Source of the DNA: Pontiellaceae bacterium
GTDB lineage: Bacteria; Verrucomicrobiota; Kiritimatiellia; Kiritimatiellales; Pontiellaceae
Length of the DNA: 51,838 bases
Assembly (NCBI GenBank): GCA_016937945.1
Contig: JAFGVP010000063.1
Location: 1-51,838 of the forward strand
Direction of reading: 5' to 3'
Position numbers and translations under genes: made by a program. The first letter of the stretch is position 1, and every line of letters starts with the position of its first letter. Below, one piece after another: positions 17,750 through 29,168 of this stretch. The notes beneath the pieces were generated by a model. It ran no database searches. It was not told where the DNA came from and saw only the letters and a program-made list of their open reading frames with translations.

Positions 17750-20410
17750 TCAGGGTTCAGGCTCCGCTTTCGCAGTAAATGCGTAGCTGCCCGATTGTAC
17801 CCTGAATAAAACAAACAGTCCGGTTTCACCGATAAACTGAATGCCTTCTACCTCAGACTCCGCTGAACCTTTTTCCCAAACAGTATCGTTGCCCGACCTG
17901 ATTTCTTTTAATGCGAAACCAACCTCAAAAACGTTTTTCGGTATTCCTACGATGCATGAGGAATGAGGTGGGACAAGAATCGTCTGTTCCAAAATCTGTG
18001 TTGATTTATTCAATTCGCAACCGGCATGGATGTCCCCCTTTGGCGAAGGAATAACTCCGCTGAGTTTCGTCAGGTCGCCCATGAGTGGTTGAAACTCAAA
18101 TTCGTCATAAGCTGCCTTGACCGGTTTTACGCCGAGATAATGAGCACTGAGCAGGTAAAGCGGGCCGGCAGACCAGGCGTGGTTATTGCTGTTTTTTGCG
18201 GGAAATTCTTCCCACAGGGTTGAGGACCAGCTGTCGACCATGGCTTTATATCGTTCGCGCATGCGTTTTAGCGCTGCGACCGGACCCAGTTGCAACATGG
18301 CCCGTTCAACATACATTTCCTGATAAGGACCTGCGTTGTACCTGTGAGTCAATACATCAAGCACGCTGCCTTTTTTACTTCCATCAACCACGCCCGCCAA
18401 TACAGCCCAGGCATTGCTGCGGTCGTCAACCACACTCGACTGTTGCCCGTTTTTATTGGCAAACACATAGGCTTTTCCGTTCCAGAAATAATCATTGAAC
18501 TTCGATTTTACGGCACCTTTCAACCTGGTGTAGTATGCGGTATCTTCTGCTCTGCCAATGATTCCGGCGATGTCGGCCATGTTTCCAAGCAGGCATATGT
18601 ACATGGCATTGCAAACGGTGTTGGCACTTCCAATCTGAATGTCCAGATTGTCGCCCCAGTCAATCCAGTTCCAAACGTCATCCTGCAGGATCAACATGCC
18701 ATCGGCATTTGATGTCGAGATCAGGTATTGAATGTATTTTTTGCACATGGGGTACAATTCTTCGAGTAAATCCCTGTCACCGGTGTACAGGTAATAATAC
18801 CAGAGCGTTGTCATTGCAGCGAGGTTCTGATCGGGCAGATGGTACTTTGTGCCCGGAGCCGTGGTGTAAAGGGAACCGTCATCTTTTTGTGTGTACAATA
18901 ATTCGCGATAGGCCTTCTTCGAAAGAAGCGTAGCGTTTTGGTCATAGAGATAGAATGAATACAGAATCTGTTCCGACACATCGGCCCACCACTGCCCGCG
19001 CATACGATCTGGACAATCATAAAAATAATCCCGCATGCAGACCTGCGACGTATTTTTACATTTTTTCCACAGTAGATTCAGCGCTTCGTCGTTCGAGTGG
19101 AATGCCCCCAGAATTTCGGAATTGTAGGAGGTCTGGCGGAACTTCAGATCAATGATCTTTACAGGAGCGGCAACGTTGCTGAAAACATACTTCACGACAT
19201 GTCCGCTGCTGTTTTGCCAGGCAAAGCACTCAAATTCCTGTAAGCCCTCTTTGGTAAAATAATCCTGATAGTAATATTCGTTCAAGATAATGCGGATATG
19301 AACACCGGCGGGCGCATCAATTCTGAAATAGGGCGTCCCCTGAATGTTACAGCCCAATGCACCGGTAATGGTGGTATTGCCTGTAACTACCTTAGGAAGC
19401 GCGGACTGGTTTTCGTATGCCTTTAATCCGTAATCCTTACAGAAAGGAATAGTGCGATTCACCAGCTGGTTCCATGGCGCGGCCGGAGGAATCCCTTTCT
19501 CAGTAGCGCAGTCCCATCCTGAATCATCGAATGCGACCGTTTTCCACTCGGGCGTTGCGTCCCGGGCATCATACGTAACCGGATAGGAAAGCCATGTGTA
19601 GCTATCCCATATTTTTAATGGAGAATCCTCCGCCCCATAGGCAAGATCACAACTGCCCGACAAGATGCAGACATCCAATTCCGAAGCACATTTCACAAAC
19701 GGTCCGCCTGTTCCGACCGGACGGTAATAGCCCGACTTGACGACATTATCTAATGGGTCTCCATCAAAAATATCATTACTGAACCGGATGGTCCCCACCA
19801 CATTGAATTTGTAATTAAACACTCCCCGCGAAAAGGCCGGATCGGTCCTGATTTTCCAGCTGCGATCCGAAAGAATCTGTGCCGGTTCTGCTCCGGTCAG
19901 ATCTGACTGAAACAGGAAACCACCATCAGGGAGAGCCATTTCCGTGCAGGTTTCCGGCCCTCCCTTATGCCAAACAAGAGCGGCAATTGTGTTCGCCCCC
20001 TTTTTCAAATATGGCGCCAGATCAATTGTATCAAAATAGGTGTTGGACAAATCAGGACGCGTACTCAGGCCGCCATCGTTCACAACCAGCACACCGTTAA
20101 CAAATAACCAGTATTTGTTTTCAGCCGCAATTTTAGTCACAGCAGTTTCCGGCTGCTCACTCAGGCTGACGGTCTTGCGGATATCAACCCACGCATTGTC
20201 AGGGCCTTGATCGGCCGTCCAGATCCATTCTGCATTCCAAGCATCATTAAATCTGTCGCGATCCGCCAATCCTGTGATGGGCATGGAAAACAGAAACAGC
20301 ACAACCAAAGATATACGAATGAGTGCGAAATCACATTTCACGCGATTTATGTATTCGCCTCGGACAACAACCGGCGTAGCTGCAGTCACGATGGTCTTCA
20401 GGTCAGTCAC
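17750..20410 (-). CDS. GH78-family alpha-L-rhamnosidase, secreted
   Basis: 886 aa from a GTG at 20410. That codon is chosen because AGAGGAG lies seven bases upstream, a very strong site, although the frame stays open to an ATG at 20542. About 40 residues in is a hydrophobic signal segment (IRISLVVLFLFSMPITGLA), so the n-region is unusually long. An N-terminal beta domain (WNAEWIWTADQGPDNAWVDI) resembles the sugar-binding domain of many rhamnosidases. The barrel carries FYDCPDRMRGQWWADVSEQ, the DCP-x-R signature of a GH78 branch distinct from the DCPQRDERLGW type next door, and LWEEFPAKNSNNHAWSAGP with the late acidic residues. It lacks the Ig, module and C-terminal domains of the downstream genes. 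The nearest gene downstream starts more than 550 bp away, so it is probably a separate transcription unit. Confidence 0.85.
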   Translation of the reverse strand: MTDLKTIVTAATPVVVRGEYINRVKCDFALIRISLVVLFLFSMPITGLADRDRFNDAWNAEWIWTADQGPDNAWVDIRKTVSLSEQPETAVTKIAAENKYWLFVNGVLVVNDGGLSTRPDLSNTYFDTIDLAPYLKKGANTIAALVWHKGGPETCTEMALPDGGFLFQSDLTGAEPAQILSDRSWKIRTDPAFSRGVFNYKFNVVGTIRFSNDIFDGDPLDNVVKSGYYRPVGTGGPFVKCASELDVCILSGSCDLAYGAEDSPLKIWDSYTWLSYPVTYDARDATPEWKTVAFDDSGWDCATEKGIPPAAPWNQLVNRTIPFCKDYGLKAYENQSALPKVVTGNTTITGALGCNIQGTPYFRIDAPAGVHIRIILNEYYYQDYFTKEGLQEFECFAWQNSSGHVVKYVFSNVAAPVKIIDLKFRQTSYNSEILGAFHSNDEALNLLWKKCKNTSQVCMRDYFYDCPDRMRGQWWADVSEQILYSFYLYDQNATLLSKKAYRELLYTQKDDGSLYTTAPGTKYHLPDQNLAAMTTLWYYYLYTGDRDLLEELYPMCKKYIQYLISTSNADGMLILQDDVWNWIDWGDNLDIQIGSANTVCNAMYICLLGNMADIAGIIGRAEDTAYYTRLKGAVKSKFNDYFWNGKAYVFANKNGQQSSVVDDRSNAWAVLAGVVDGSKKGSVLDVLTHRYNAGPYQEMYVERAMLQLGPVAALKRMRERYKAMVDSWSSTLWEEFPAKNSNNHAWSAGPLYLLSAHYLGVKPVKAAYDEFEFQPLMGDLTKLSGVIPSPKGDIHAGCELNKSTQILEQTILVPPHSSCIVGIPKNVFEVGFALKEIRSGNDTVWEKGSAESEVEGIQFIGETGLFVLFRVQSGSYAFTAKAEPEP

Positions 20411-21032
20411 ATTCTTTCTCCTCTTTGAGACAGGAAAACATCGCCCTGTAAAGCTCCGACCATCTCCCGCGAACGGTATCGCGCTCCAATCCGCACAAGC
20501 CGATTCAATGATCGAAGCAATCCAGCCATTCTTAACGACCAATCAATGCTGACTGATTGTTTATCCAGACGTTATCGATCCGGGCGTTTCTCCAGCCAGA
20601 TCCTAAAATATCGAGTTTCCCCAACAGTTACCATGACGATTATGTCGTCAAATAGCACAATATGGCCACAATGCGATCAACGAGGGGGATGGAAATGCGA
20701 ACGCCACTCCATTTCGGGCAGGCCCTGCAAACCGTTTCTTCGCCAGATTCACCACTGATTTCAGCGAGGCCGGCACACAGCGATCAGGGTTTCACATCCG
20801 TTACTTCAAAGGTTAGCGAATTGATTTTATTTTTGGAAAAGTCAGCACATACGGCTCGCTGCCATCGCTCATCAATTCGCCGTTGATAATGACTTACTTC
20901 CGTTGCTGAACCGGGTCGATGCACCGGTCACCTGATCAACGAGAGCCTTACGCGGCTAAAACAAAAGACCCTGCTGCTGGTTATTGATAGGGTTTTTCTG
21001 GATCGACTACATCAGCGGTCCGGCTCCATGCT
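20411..21032. other. Intergenic region with a possible decayed gene end
   Basis: 622 bp between nrfA and the GH78 gene. The left part near nrfA holds a weak terminator-like hairpin. Around 20800-20930, read on the minus strand, several frames each contain plausible protein-like pieces, including one ending SKNKINSLTFEVTDVKP and a stop, and a neighbouring-frame piece GELMSDGSEPY just before it. Together they look like the frameshifted C-terminus of a secreted protein. The right part presumably holds the promoter of the GH78 gene; no clear -10/-35 pair was found. Confidence 0.3.
20957..20998 (-). terminator. Weak rho-independent terminator downstream of nrfA
   Basis: On the minus strand a five-base stem ACCCT/AGGGT (20989-20993 with 20968-20972) with a 16-base loop is followed by CTTTTGTTTT. 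It lies about 35 bp after the nrfA stop. The stem is short, so efficiency is doubtful. Confidence 0.35.
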
Positions 21033-22460
21033 TTACCGAAGGAGCTTCATGGTTTCGATCTGACCCTGCCGGGCATAGTCGGCGGATTCTCCGAGAATAC
21101 GTGCCGCCTCCTGCGGAGCATGGAATCCCATGGAGTTTTCGGCGGCAATATAATCCAGACGCCACTGCGCTTTACGCTGCAGTTCGAGAGCCGGCCTGAG
21201 CTGTTCGTCTGTTGCACCGCGTTCCTTCGCATCATTGACGGCGTCGAGCAGATCCATGAGGGCAACCCCGGCACGCTGTAACAGATCAAAATTCTTCTGC
21301 TGGATCGAGTCGACGCGGGCGAGAAGTTCCGATTCAGAGATATGGTGGCACGGCTGGCAGGAGCGGTTCACATTCAGCAACGGACTGCGCACCCAATGAT
21401 CCGACACCTTTGATGCGCCATCGCGCTGATACGGCATATGGCAATCGGCGCAGGCCACACCGCTGCGGGCATGAATTCCCTGATTCCACAGCTCAAATTC
21501 GGGGTGTTGGGCCTTCAGGATTTCGGCGCCGGACTCCTTGTGCTTATAGTCATAAAAACGATGTCCGTCATCCATTGTCAGCCCATCCCAGAACTTTTCT
21601 GCGTCCTCCATTTTCAGGCCGTCTCCCCAGGGGAAGGTCAGCGGGAATTTTGAGGAACAGTAATATTCCACATGGCACTGGCCGCATACAAAGGATCGCA
21701 TTTCACCTCGCGTGGCATCCACATTCGGATCATAGGGCTGTGACCGTGAACCCTGTCGCCAGATTTCGATCGACGGGATGGCGGGAACCGGTGCGGTCGA
21801 TTCCGCCAGCCGCTGCATTCCAACGATAAAAGCCGGACGGGTTACACGAAGCTGCATGTCATCTGGACTGTGACAATCGACACAGGATACCGGATGAGCA
21901 TGCCCCATATCGTGCACCATTTTGTTGAGTTCCTGATAGGACATGGCATGGGTTTTATTCATGCCGGCCAGAGCATCCCCATCACCAAGCGCCCGGTATA
22001 CGGGCATGATTGATGCGTGGCAGTGCATACACGATCCGGACTGCGGCTTTGTCTGTCGATCCGTCTGCTCCTGATCCTGCAGCATATATGCATGGCCACG
22101 GCGATCCCGATAATCAATGGAGAAGGCATAGCCGAGAAACATGCGTTTCAGCCAGGGATCCCGCTCGATTTTTTCCTCCGGCAGGGCTTCGCTTCCACCG
22201 TGCCCTCCGAAGCGGGTGCGTGTTGCGAGGGCGGTTCGCTTATACGAATCATACTGCTTCGGCCAGTTTTTCCCCCACACCGCCGGATCCGTGGTATCTT
22301 CATCCACCTCGACAAGGCGCACGTAAGGATTGCCGGCTTCCATTTTGCGTTCAAAGATATTAACGAGCAGAGCGCTGATCCCGGCAGCAGCCAGAGCTGT
22401 AACTATGATGACGGCAATAAATATGCCCCCGCCGATCGCCTTTTTTCCTGTCTTACTCAT
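21033..22460 (-). CDS. nrfA: Ammonia-forming cytochrome c nitrite reductase (NrfA), all-CXXCH type
   Basis: 475 aa pentahaem cytochrome c552 reducing nitrite to ammonium with six electrons on the outer face of the membrane. An N-terminal hydrophobic segment ([21 protein letters not shown]) serves as signal or anchor. Five haem motifs are seen: CMHCH (144-148), CVDCH (193-197), CGQCH (259-263), CADCH (337-341) and CQPCH (368-372). The first is the active-site haem, which in most NrfA is CXXCK; here it is CXXCH, a known minority variant. Conserved active-site features remain: the Arg of RRGHAYML, the VEYY stretch after haem 3, and the His of QGIHARSGV. The start at 22460 overlaps the nrfH stop by eight bases (ATGAGTAA), indicating translational coupling; an ATG at 22538 would overlap nrfH far more. 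Confidence 0.93.
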   Translation of the reverse strand: MSKTGKKAIGGGIFIAVIIVTALAAAGISALLVNIFERKMEAGNPYVRLVEVDEDTTDPAVWGKNWPKQYDSYKRTALATRTRFGGHGGSEALPEEKIERDPWLKRMFLGYAFSIDYRDRRGHAYMLQDQEQTDRQTKPQSGSCMHCHASIMPVYRALGDGDALAGMNKTHAMSYQELNKMVHDMGHAHPVSCVDCHSPDDMQLRVTRPAFIVGMQRLAESTAPVPAIPSIEIWRQGSRSQPYDPNVDATRGEMRSFVCGQCHVEYYCSSKFPLTFPWGDGLKMEDAEKFWDGLTMDDGHRFYDYKHKESGAEILKAQHPEFELWNQGIHARSGVACADCHMPYQRDGASKVSDHWVRSPLLNVNRSCQPCHHISESELLARVDSIQQKNFDLLQRAGVALMDLLDAVNDAKERGATDEQLRPALELQRKAQWRLDYIAAENSMGFHAPQEAARILGESADYARQGQIETMKLLR

Positions 22461-22962
22461 GGCCTTCCCTTTCGTTTTCACCCCCCCGCCCGGCGCCGCC
22501 GATACTGGTCGGCAAAGCACCATGCCCCACTCCGGCATGGCAATGAATACAGCTCACGGCATCCGGATTGCTTACGTCCCCTCTGAAAAGTTCGTGAACC
22601 ATGTCTTCATGGCAAACAACACAGTTGTGCTGGAGAATCCTGCTGTTCTTTTCCTTGATCATGATCGGCTCGTGAAAATCCTGCAGGGTAAAGCCTTTAG
22701 AATGGTGATAACCGTTTTCGGCTTTCGCTTTATATTTTGCGAAAAAGGTATGAGGGAGATGACAATCAACACAGCCCGCCACAGTATGGTGACTGGATTT
22801 TTGCCAGGAATCATACTGAGGCGTCATAATGTGACAATTCATGCAGGCTTTGGGATCGGTACTGAAATATGAGAACCCCTCGGCATATTTGAATGTGTAT
22901 GCCCCGGTTCCTATGAGCACCCCGAGGAAGACTGCAAACAAAGCACTCTTTTTCTGAAGCAT
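22453..22962 (-). CDS. nrfH: Cytochrome c nitrite reductase membrane subunit NrfH
   Basis: 169 aa tetrahaem NapC/NirT-family quinol dehydrogenase that passes electrons from menaquinol to NrfA. A single N-terminal membrane helix ([19 protein letters not shown]) is followed by haem motifs CMNCH (40-44), CVDCH (64-68), CVVCH (114-118) and CIHCH (138-142). The residue after the first motif is Ile and then Met46 (CHIM), matching the Met ligand of the NrfH quinol-side haem. The ATG at 22962 has GGAGG nine bases upstream; a GTG at 22968 lies only three bases from the same site and is less likely. It is followed by nrfA with an eight-base overlap. No FNR-type palindrome was found in the ~200 bp upstream. 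Confidence 0.93.
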   Translation of the reverse strand: MLQKKSALFAVFLGVLIGTGAYTFKYAEGFSYFSTDPKACMNCHIMTPQYDSWQKSSHHTVAGCVDCHLPHTFFAKYKAKAENGYHHSKGFTLQDFHEPIMIKEKNSRILQHNCVVCHEDMVHELFRGDVSNPDAVSCIHCHAGVGHGALPTSIGGAGRGGENEREGHE

Positions 22963-23165
22963 CCCCACGTCCCTCCAGCCAAAGACACAAACACGACTAT
23001 TCCGCTAACCTCACCGGCCTTTGGTCTTTTTACATCTGCACCGGATGCAGTAAAAGAACAAAACAGGATAAATTGGATATCCCTTGGTTTTCCGGACGAC
23101 ATCATACCGAACCTTAGTAACGACGGGATATTCACTCCACGACCGTCTGGTCCGGCGCATTGAGC

Positions 23166-23198
23166 TAAAAAAAGGGTTGCGGACGAATCCGCAACCCT
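23166..23198 (-). terminator. Strong rho-independent terminator of the PEP-CTERM gene
   Basis: A perfect 11-base inverted repeat (23173-23183 with 23188-23198) closes a four-base loop that reads TTCG on the minus strand, so the RNA forms a very stable UUCG tetraloop hairpin. Seven Ts follow on the minus strand. It sits 25 bp beyond the stop of the PEP-CTERM gene and separates it from nrfHA. Confidence 0.93.
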
Positions 23199-23222
23199 CC
23201 GACCAGTTGGAGATGAAGATCG

Positions 23223-24065
23223 TTATAAGAAGAGTCTTCGAACGGCGAGGCCGCCGCAACCGGCAATCGCAATGAGCACCAGCGTGGCCGGTTCGGGGAT
23301 TGCCTCAACCGTGGTCCAACCGGATGATAAAGCACTTGCTGGCGAAGCGCCGCCGGCAATATCGCCGGTCAGAAACGCATGGTCCTGTGCATTTTCAATG
23401 GTGGCCGCTGCGATGTCCCAGGTCTGCCCCGGAGCCAGATCGGTATAGTTTGTCAGATAATTCCAGGAGATGGCAAAGTCGACAAAGGTTGTATCTCCGA
23501 AATTGGCTGTTGCCTGCCCGTCCACGCTGCGAATATACCCATCTGTCGTACGACCGGCTCCATTGATGTCGTTGTCTCCCTTGGTCGTGATCCCATCGAT
23601 ATCATCAAGCTTTGTCTTGGACCAGGTTGTTGCATTGACTCCGGCTACCGACATTTCAAAGCCATGTTCTTCCGGCGCATTTTTTGAATCCCATGTTAAT
23701 GCGAAATCAATCTGCGAGCTGGCGGAATCGGTTCCGAATCCCGTTCCGTACAAATAATTGTCCAAATCGATCAGAATGGTATGGGTTCCGTTAAAGGTGT
23801 CGATATCTGCGGTCGCGGTATATACGCGCATTCGGAAAAAGAGATAACTTCCGTTATCCGCCCAGTAAAACGCCGGATCAAGGGCATCACCGACAAAATC
23901 CTCTTCGCCATACGCCATTCCGTCCTGCGCGTCATTCAATGCCGTCAATGGCGTCCAGTCCGCATCCTGAACCCAATTATTGTAGCTTCCAATCTGCTCA
24001 ACAATCGTTCCGAAACCGGTACTTACAAGAAGCGGAACCAGCAATAAAACCTTAAGAAAGCGCAT
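23223..24065 (-). CDS. PEP-CTERM sorting-domain protein
   Basis: 280 aa. A signal peptide (FLKVLLLVPLLVSTGFG) opens the protein, and the last ~25 residues are a PEP-CTERM tripartite sorting signal: IPEPATL, a hydrophobic stretch (VLIAIAGCGGLA) and a basic end (VRRLFL). Exosortase would cut at this signal and transfer the protein to the cell surface or an exopolysaccharide. The middle is a beta-rich domain with many Asp, Gly and Thr residues (YWADNGSYLFFRMRVYTATAD, ILIDLDNYLYGTGFG), as in surface matrix proteins. The ATG at 24065 has AGGGG seven bases upstream. No exosortase gene lies in the window. Upstream, at 24151-24167 read on the minus strand, CTGGCGGAGATGTTGTG is a partial sigma-54-like element. 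Confidence 0.88.
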   Translation of the reverse strand: MRFLKVLLLVPLLVSTGFGTIVEQIGSYNNWVQDADWTPLTALNDAQDGMAYGEEDFVGDALDPAFYWADNGSYLFFRMRVYTATADIDTFNGTHTILIDLDNYLYGTGFGTDSASSQIDFALTWDSKNAPEEHGFEMSVAGVNATTWSKTKLDDIDGITTKGDNDINGAGRTTDGYIRSVDGQATANFGDTTFVDFAISWNYLTNYTDLAPGQTWDIAAATIENAQDHAFLTGDIAGGASPASALSSGWTTVEAIPEPATLVLIAIAGCGGLAVRRLFL

Positions 24066-24261
24066 ATGAATCCCCTTAGCATGAATAAGGGATCCTGAAT
24101 TCCCGATCCCAACCGCGCAAACAAACTTTATTACATTATAATATTTATGACACAACATCTCCGCCAGATGTTCTCCTGCATAAAACACAAGTGCAGCAGT
24201 GCTCTGTTTTATTCCGGCGCCGCCGCTTGACCCCGTAGGGCAAGGTGCGGATGATGCCGCG

Positions 24262-25164
24262 ATGTTTTCATCCTCACTCAAAAATAATCTGCTGGCGGCA
24301 CTGGCCTGTCTGCTCTGGTCGACGGCCTTTGTGACGGCCAAACATGCGATGGAATATCAGGAACCTCTAACTCTGGCCGGCCTGCGTTTTATTCTGGCCG
24401 GTCTGATTCAGATTCCCTTTTGCAAGCATTGGCTGGCGCCGTGGCAGCTGATGCGCCGTGAATTTGTTACCGTGCTGTTGGTCAGCCTGTTTCACACGGT
24501 TTACCTCTATGCCACTTTTTTCATCGGTCTGTCATGGCTGCGCGGTGCTGAAGGAGCCATCACAATCGGCGCCGGACCGCTTTGCGCCGCACTCGTTGCC
24601 CATTTCATGATGCACGACGACCGACTCCAACGCCGCACGCTGATCAGCATTGCATTCGGCATGTCCGGCATCCTCCTGATCAGTATCGCCTCAAAACCCT
24701 GGAGCCCGGTCGGGCTGAAGGAGTTGTTCGGCATGTTGCTGCTGTTGAGCGGTTCGGTGGTTTCCGCCATCGGGAATGTGGTTGTGGCAAAGCGTAAAGG
24801 CGGGCTCCCGCCGATTGCTCTGAATAGTGCCCAGATGCTGATCGGCGGTACGGTGCTGATGCTCATCGCCCTCGTGGTCGACGGCGTTCCGAATCTGGCG
24901 TCGCCAGCGGCGTTTTATGGTCAGCTGTTCTGGCTGGCCACGATTTCCGCCGTTGCCTTTGCCATCTGGTTTCACCTGCTCGGCCGCATTAAGGTTTCCC
25001 GGCTGAACCTCTGGAAATTCCTGATTCCGCTGAGCGGCGCACTGCTGAGCTGGTGGCTGCTGCCGGAGGAATCGCCTTCGATCTCATCGCTGGCCGGCAT
25101 GGCACTGATCGTTGCAGGGATTGTGGTTGCCCACAGCGAAAAACGGCAAAAACCAACTGCCTAG
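24262..25164 (+). CDS. EamA/DMT-family transporter (putative metabolite exporter)
   Basis: 300 aa, a ten-helix inner-membrane protein made of two EamA repeats. The first begins NNLLAALACLLWSTAFVTAKHA, the characteristic start with the conserved Trp before a small-residue patch; the second begins near GLKELFGMLLLLSGSVVSAIGNV and continues through GQLFWLATISAVAFAIWFHL. Members export amino acids, purines or other small metabolites; the substrate cannot be read from sequence. The ATG at 24262 places the first helix near the N-terminus; the frame is open further upstream to 24199 but the added residues are not membrane-like. No clear Shine-Dalgarno is seen. It converges with the STAS-like gene, the stops being only eight bases apart. 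Confidence 0.88.
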   Translation: MFSSSLKNNLLAALACLLWSTAFVTAKHAMEYQEPLTLAGLRFILAGLIQIPFCKHWLAPWQLMRREFVTVLLVSLFHTVYLYATFFIGLSWLRGAEGAITIGAGPLCAALVAHFMMHDDRLQRRTLISIAFGMSGILLISIASKPWSPVGLKELFGMLLLLSGSVVSAIGNVVVAKRKGGLPPIALNSAQMLIGGTVLMLIALVVDGVPNLASPAAFYGQLFWLATISAVAFAIWFHLLGRIKVSRLNLWKFLIPLSGALLSWWLLPEESPSISSLAGMALIVAGIVVAHSEKRQKPTA

Positions 25165-25172
25165 AGATCCCG

Positions 25173-25538
25173 TTATGCGGACAACCAGCTGAATGCGTCA
25201 TCAAGGCTTCGGAACAGGTGCCGTTCCTGCGGCGCCTGATGTCCAGCATAAACCTCCCACATTCGGGCAATTCCGTAATCCACATCCCGACCAAGCACCA
25301 GCGCCGTTCGTTTCGCAATCCGGTCTGTATGCTGTCCGATAAAAAATGAGAGCATTCTGAGCTCGTTTTCTCTCAGGGACGTCATGTCCGCATTGCTGAA
25401 ATCCCAGAGTTCATCCATACCATTGATATGATCCGGATGGTTGAGCAATTCTTCGATTTTGCATCGGACATCTTCGAAGGAGGGCTTTCCCGTAAGCTGA
25501 ACAATGGCCACGGATTTTTCGAGATCCAGCATGATCAT
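25173..25538 (-). CDS. STAS/SpoIIAA-like protein
   Basis: 121 aa cytoplasmic protein. The pattern of an N-terminal beta hairpin (SVAIVQLTGKPSFEDV), a helix, then MDELWDFSNADMTSL and ALVLGRDVDYGIARMWEVYA fits the SpoIIAA-like STAS fold, in which a small domain binds lipids or regulates other proteins. Its role here is unknown. AAGGA lies seven to eight bases before the ATG at 25538; a second in-frame ATG follows two codons later. The gene starts 23 bp after the icd stop in the same direction, so it is probably co-transcribed with isocitrate dehydrogenase. Confidence 0.65.
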   Translation of the reverse strand: MIMLDLEKSVAIVQLTGKPSFEDVRCKIEELLNHPDHINGMDELWDFSNADMTSLRENELRMLSFFIGQHTDRIAKRTALVLGRDVDYGIARMWEVYAGHQAPQERHLFRSLDDAFSWLSA

Positions 25539-25561
25539 GGCGATTTCCTTTGTACCATTTG

Positions 25562-27802
<2,241 letters not shown>

Positions 27803-27896
27803 CTACCGTCAATAAATTGAAGGGGTTGTGTGTATATTGAATGCGGTGAGTATGTCAAGGAAGGCTCCAAAGAACTAGGACCGGAACGAAGGCATT

Positions 27897-27925
27897 GCGT
27901 ATTTCATGTGACTCACAAAATACGC
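27897..27925. promoter_or_regulatory. Inverted repeat in the icd-aroG divergent region
   Basis: GCGTATTT at 27897-27904 and its exact complement AAATACGC at 27918-27925 flank a 13-base spacer, about 50 bp before the aroG start. It could be an operator for a dimeric regulator or a leader hairpin of the aroG transcript. No T-run follows it, so it is not a classical terminator. Confidence 0.35.
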
Positions 27926-27976
27926 ATCAGCCCAAACTTCCAAAACCCATCAATCTGTGTTTAATTCCCCCGCATT

Positions 27977-29005
27977 ATGACAAACGAAATTCATCTGACA
28001 GAAGATCTGCGCATTACCGGCCTGAAAAAGCTGATCACTCCGGCGCAATTGAAAACCGAACTTCCGCTGGGTAAAGAGCTGACCGAAAAGGTGCTCGCCG
28101 ACCGGCAGAACGTACGGGACATTATTCATCGGAAAGATCCGCGCCTGCTGGTGGTGATCGGTCCCTGCTCCATCCATGACCCGGCAGCGGCGCTGGATTA
28201 TGCCACCCGTCTGGCGGCACTTTCTGAACAGGTCAAGGATCGCTATTTCATTGTCATGCGCGTCTATTTTGAAAAGCCGCGCACCACTATCGGCTGGAAA
28301 GGCTTCATCAACGATCCCCATCTCGACGATTCGTGCGACATGGAGCACGGTCTGCATGCGGCGCGTAAGCTGATGCTCGACATCGTCAAGCTGGGCCTTC
28401 CGATTGCCACCGAATTCCTGGATCCGATCGTCCCGCAGTATATCGCCGACATGATCAGCTGGTCTGCCATTGGCGCACGAACCACGGAATCGCAGACGCA
28501 TCGGGAAATGGCCAGCGGACTATCCATGCCCGTTGGATTCAAGAATGCGACGGACGGCAACATTCAGGTAGCCATTAACGCCATTGAGTCCGCCAGCATT
28601 CCCCACAGTTTCCTTGGAATCGATCAGGCCGGTCACACGGCGGTAGTAACAACCGCCGGCAATCCGAACACCCATCTGGTCCTTCGCGGTGGCGATAAAC
28701 AGCCCAACTTTGAGATGCCGGAAGTCACCTATGCCGGATGCAAGCTGGAAGCTGCCGGACTGGAACCGACCCTGATGGTCGACTGCTCGCATGCCAACGC
28801 CAGCAAGGTTGCGCTCAACCAGCTCAAGGTCTGGGACGAGATTCTCCGTCAACGGTCCTCAGGAAACTCTCCGATCACCGGTGCCATGGTGGAAAGCTTT
28901 ATCGAACTGGGTAACCAGAAGATTTCTACAGAGCTGAAATACGGACAGTCCATTACCGATCCGTGCATCGACTGGGAAACCACGGAACGCATGCTGCTGG
29001 GCTAA
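27977..29005 (+). CDS. aroG: 3-deoxy-7-phosphoheptulonate synthase (class I, AroFGH type)
   Basis: 342 aa. It condenses phosphoenolpyruvate and erythrose 4-phosphate to DAHP, the first step of the shikimate pathway. The class I signature is clear: VVIGPCSIHDP, RVYFEKPRTTIGWKGFINDP, SWSAIGARTTESQTHREMAS, LRGGDKQPNF and MVDCSHANASK. Length matches the E. coli isozymes (348-356 aa), including the N-terminal segment (IHLTEDLRITGLKKLITP) that contributes to feedback control; which amino acid inhibits it cannot be told. No Shine-Dalgarno is visible before the ATG. A GC-rich hairpin of modest quality follows at about 29030-29053. No other aromatic-pathway gene lies nearby. Confidence 0.95.
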   Translation: MTNEIHLTEDLRITGLKKLITPAQLKTELPLGKELTEKVLADRQNVRDIIHRKDPRLLVVIGPCSIHDPAAALDYATRLAALSEQVKDRYFIVMRVYFEKPRTTIGWKGFINDPHLDDSCDMEHGLHAARKLMLDIVKLGLPIATEFLDPIVPQYIADMISWSAIGARTTESQTHREMASGLSMPVGFKNATDGNIQVAINAIESASIPHSFLGIDQAGHTAVVTTAGNPNTHLVLRGGDKQPNFEMPEVTYAGCKLEAAGLEPTLMVDCSHANASKVALNQLKVWDEILRQRSSGNSPITGAMVESFIELGNQKISTELKYGQSITDPCIDWETTERMLLG

Positions 29006-29168
29006 TCCTCCCAACCGGGAAACGGCACGAAGCCGGCGTAACGCCTGCTTTGAAGATGTGTATTTTCATACAACAAGTTATAAGAGCGAATACTTTCCCC
29101 TCTTAAAATCAGTTGCATTGCAATCCGCTTTTCTCCAAAGTTTAAAAACAACAAAAGGAGATCAATAT

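Noticed and set aside
22017..22586. A 189-codon frame antisense to nrfA/nrfH
   Set aside because: It covers the conserved haem motifs of the sense genes and has no features of its own.
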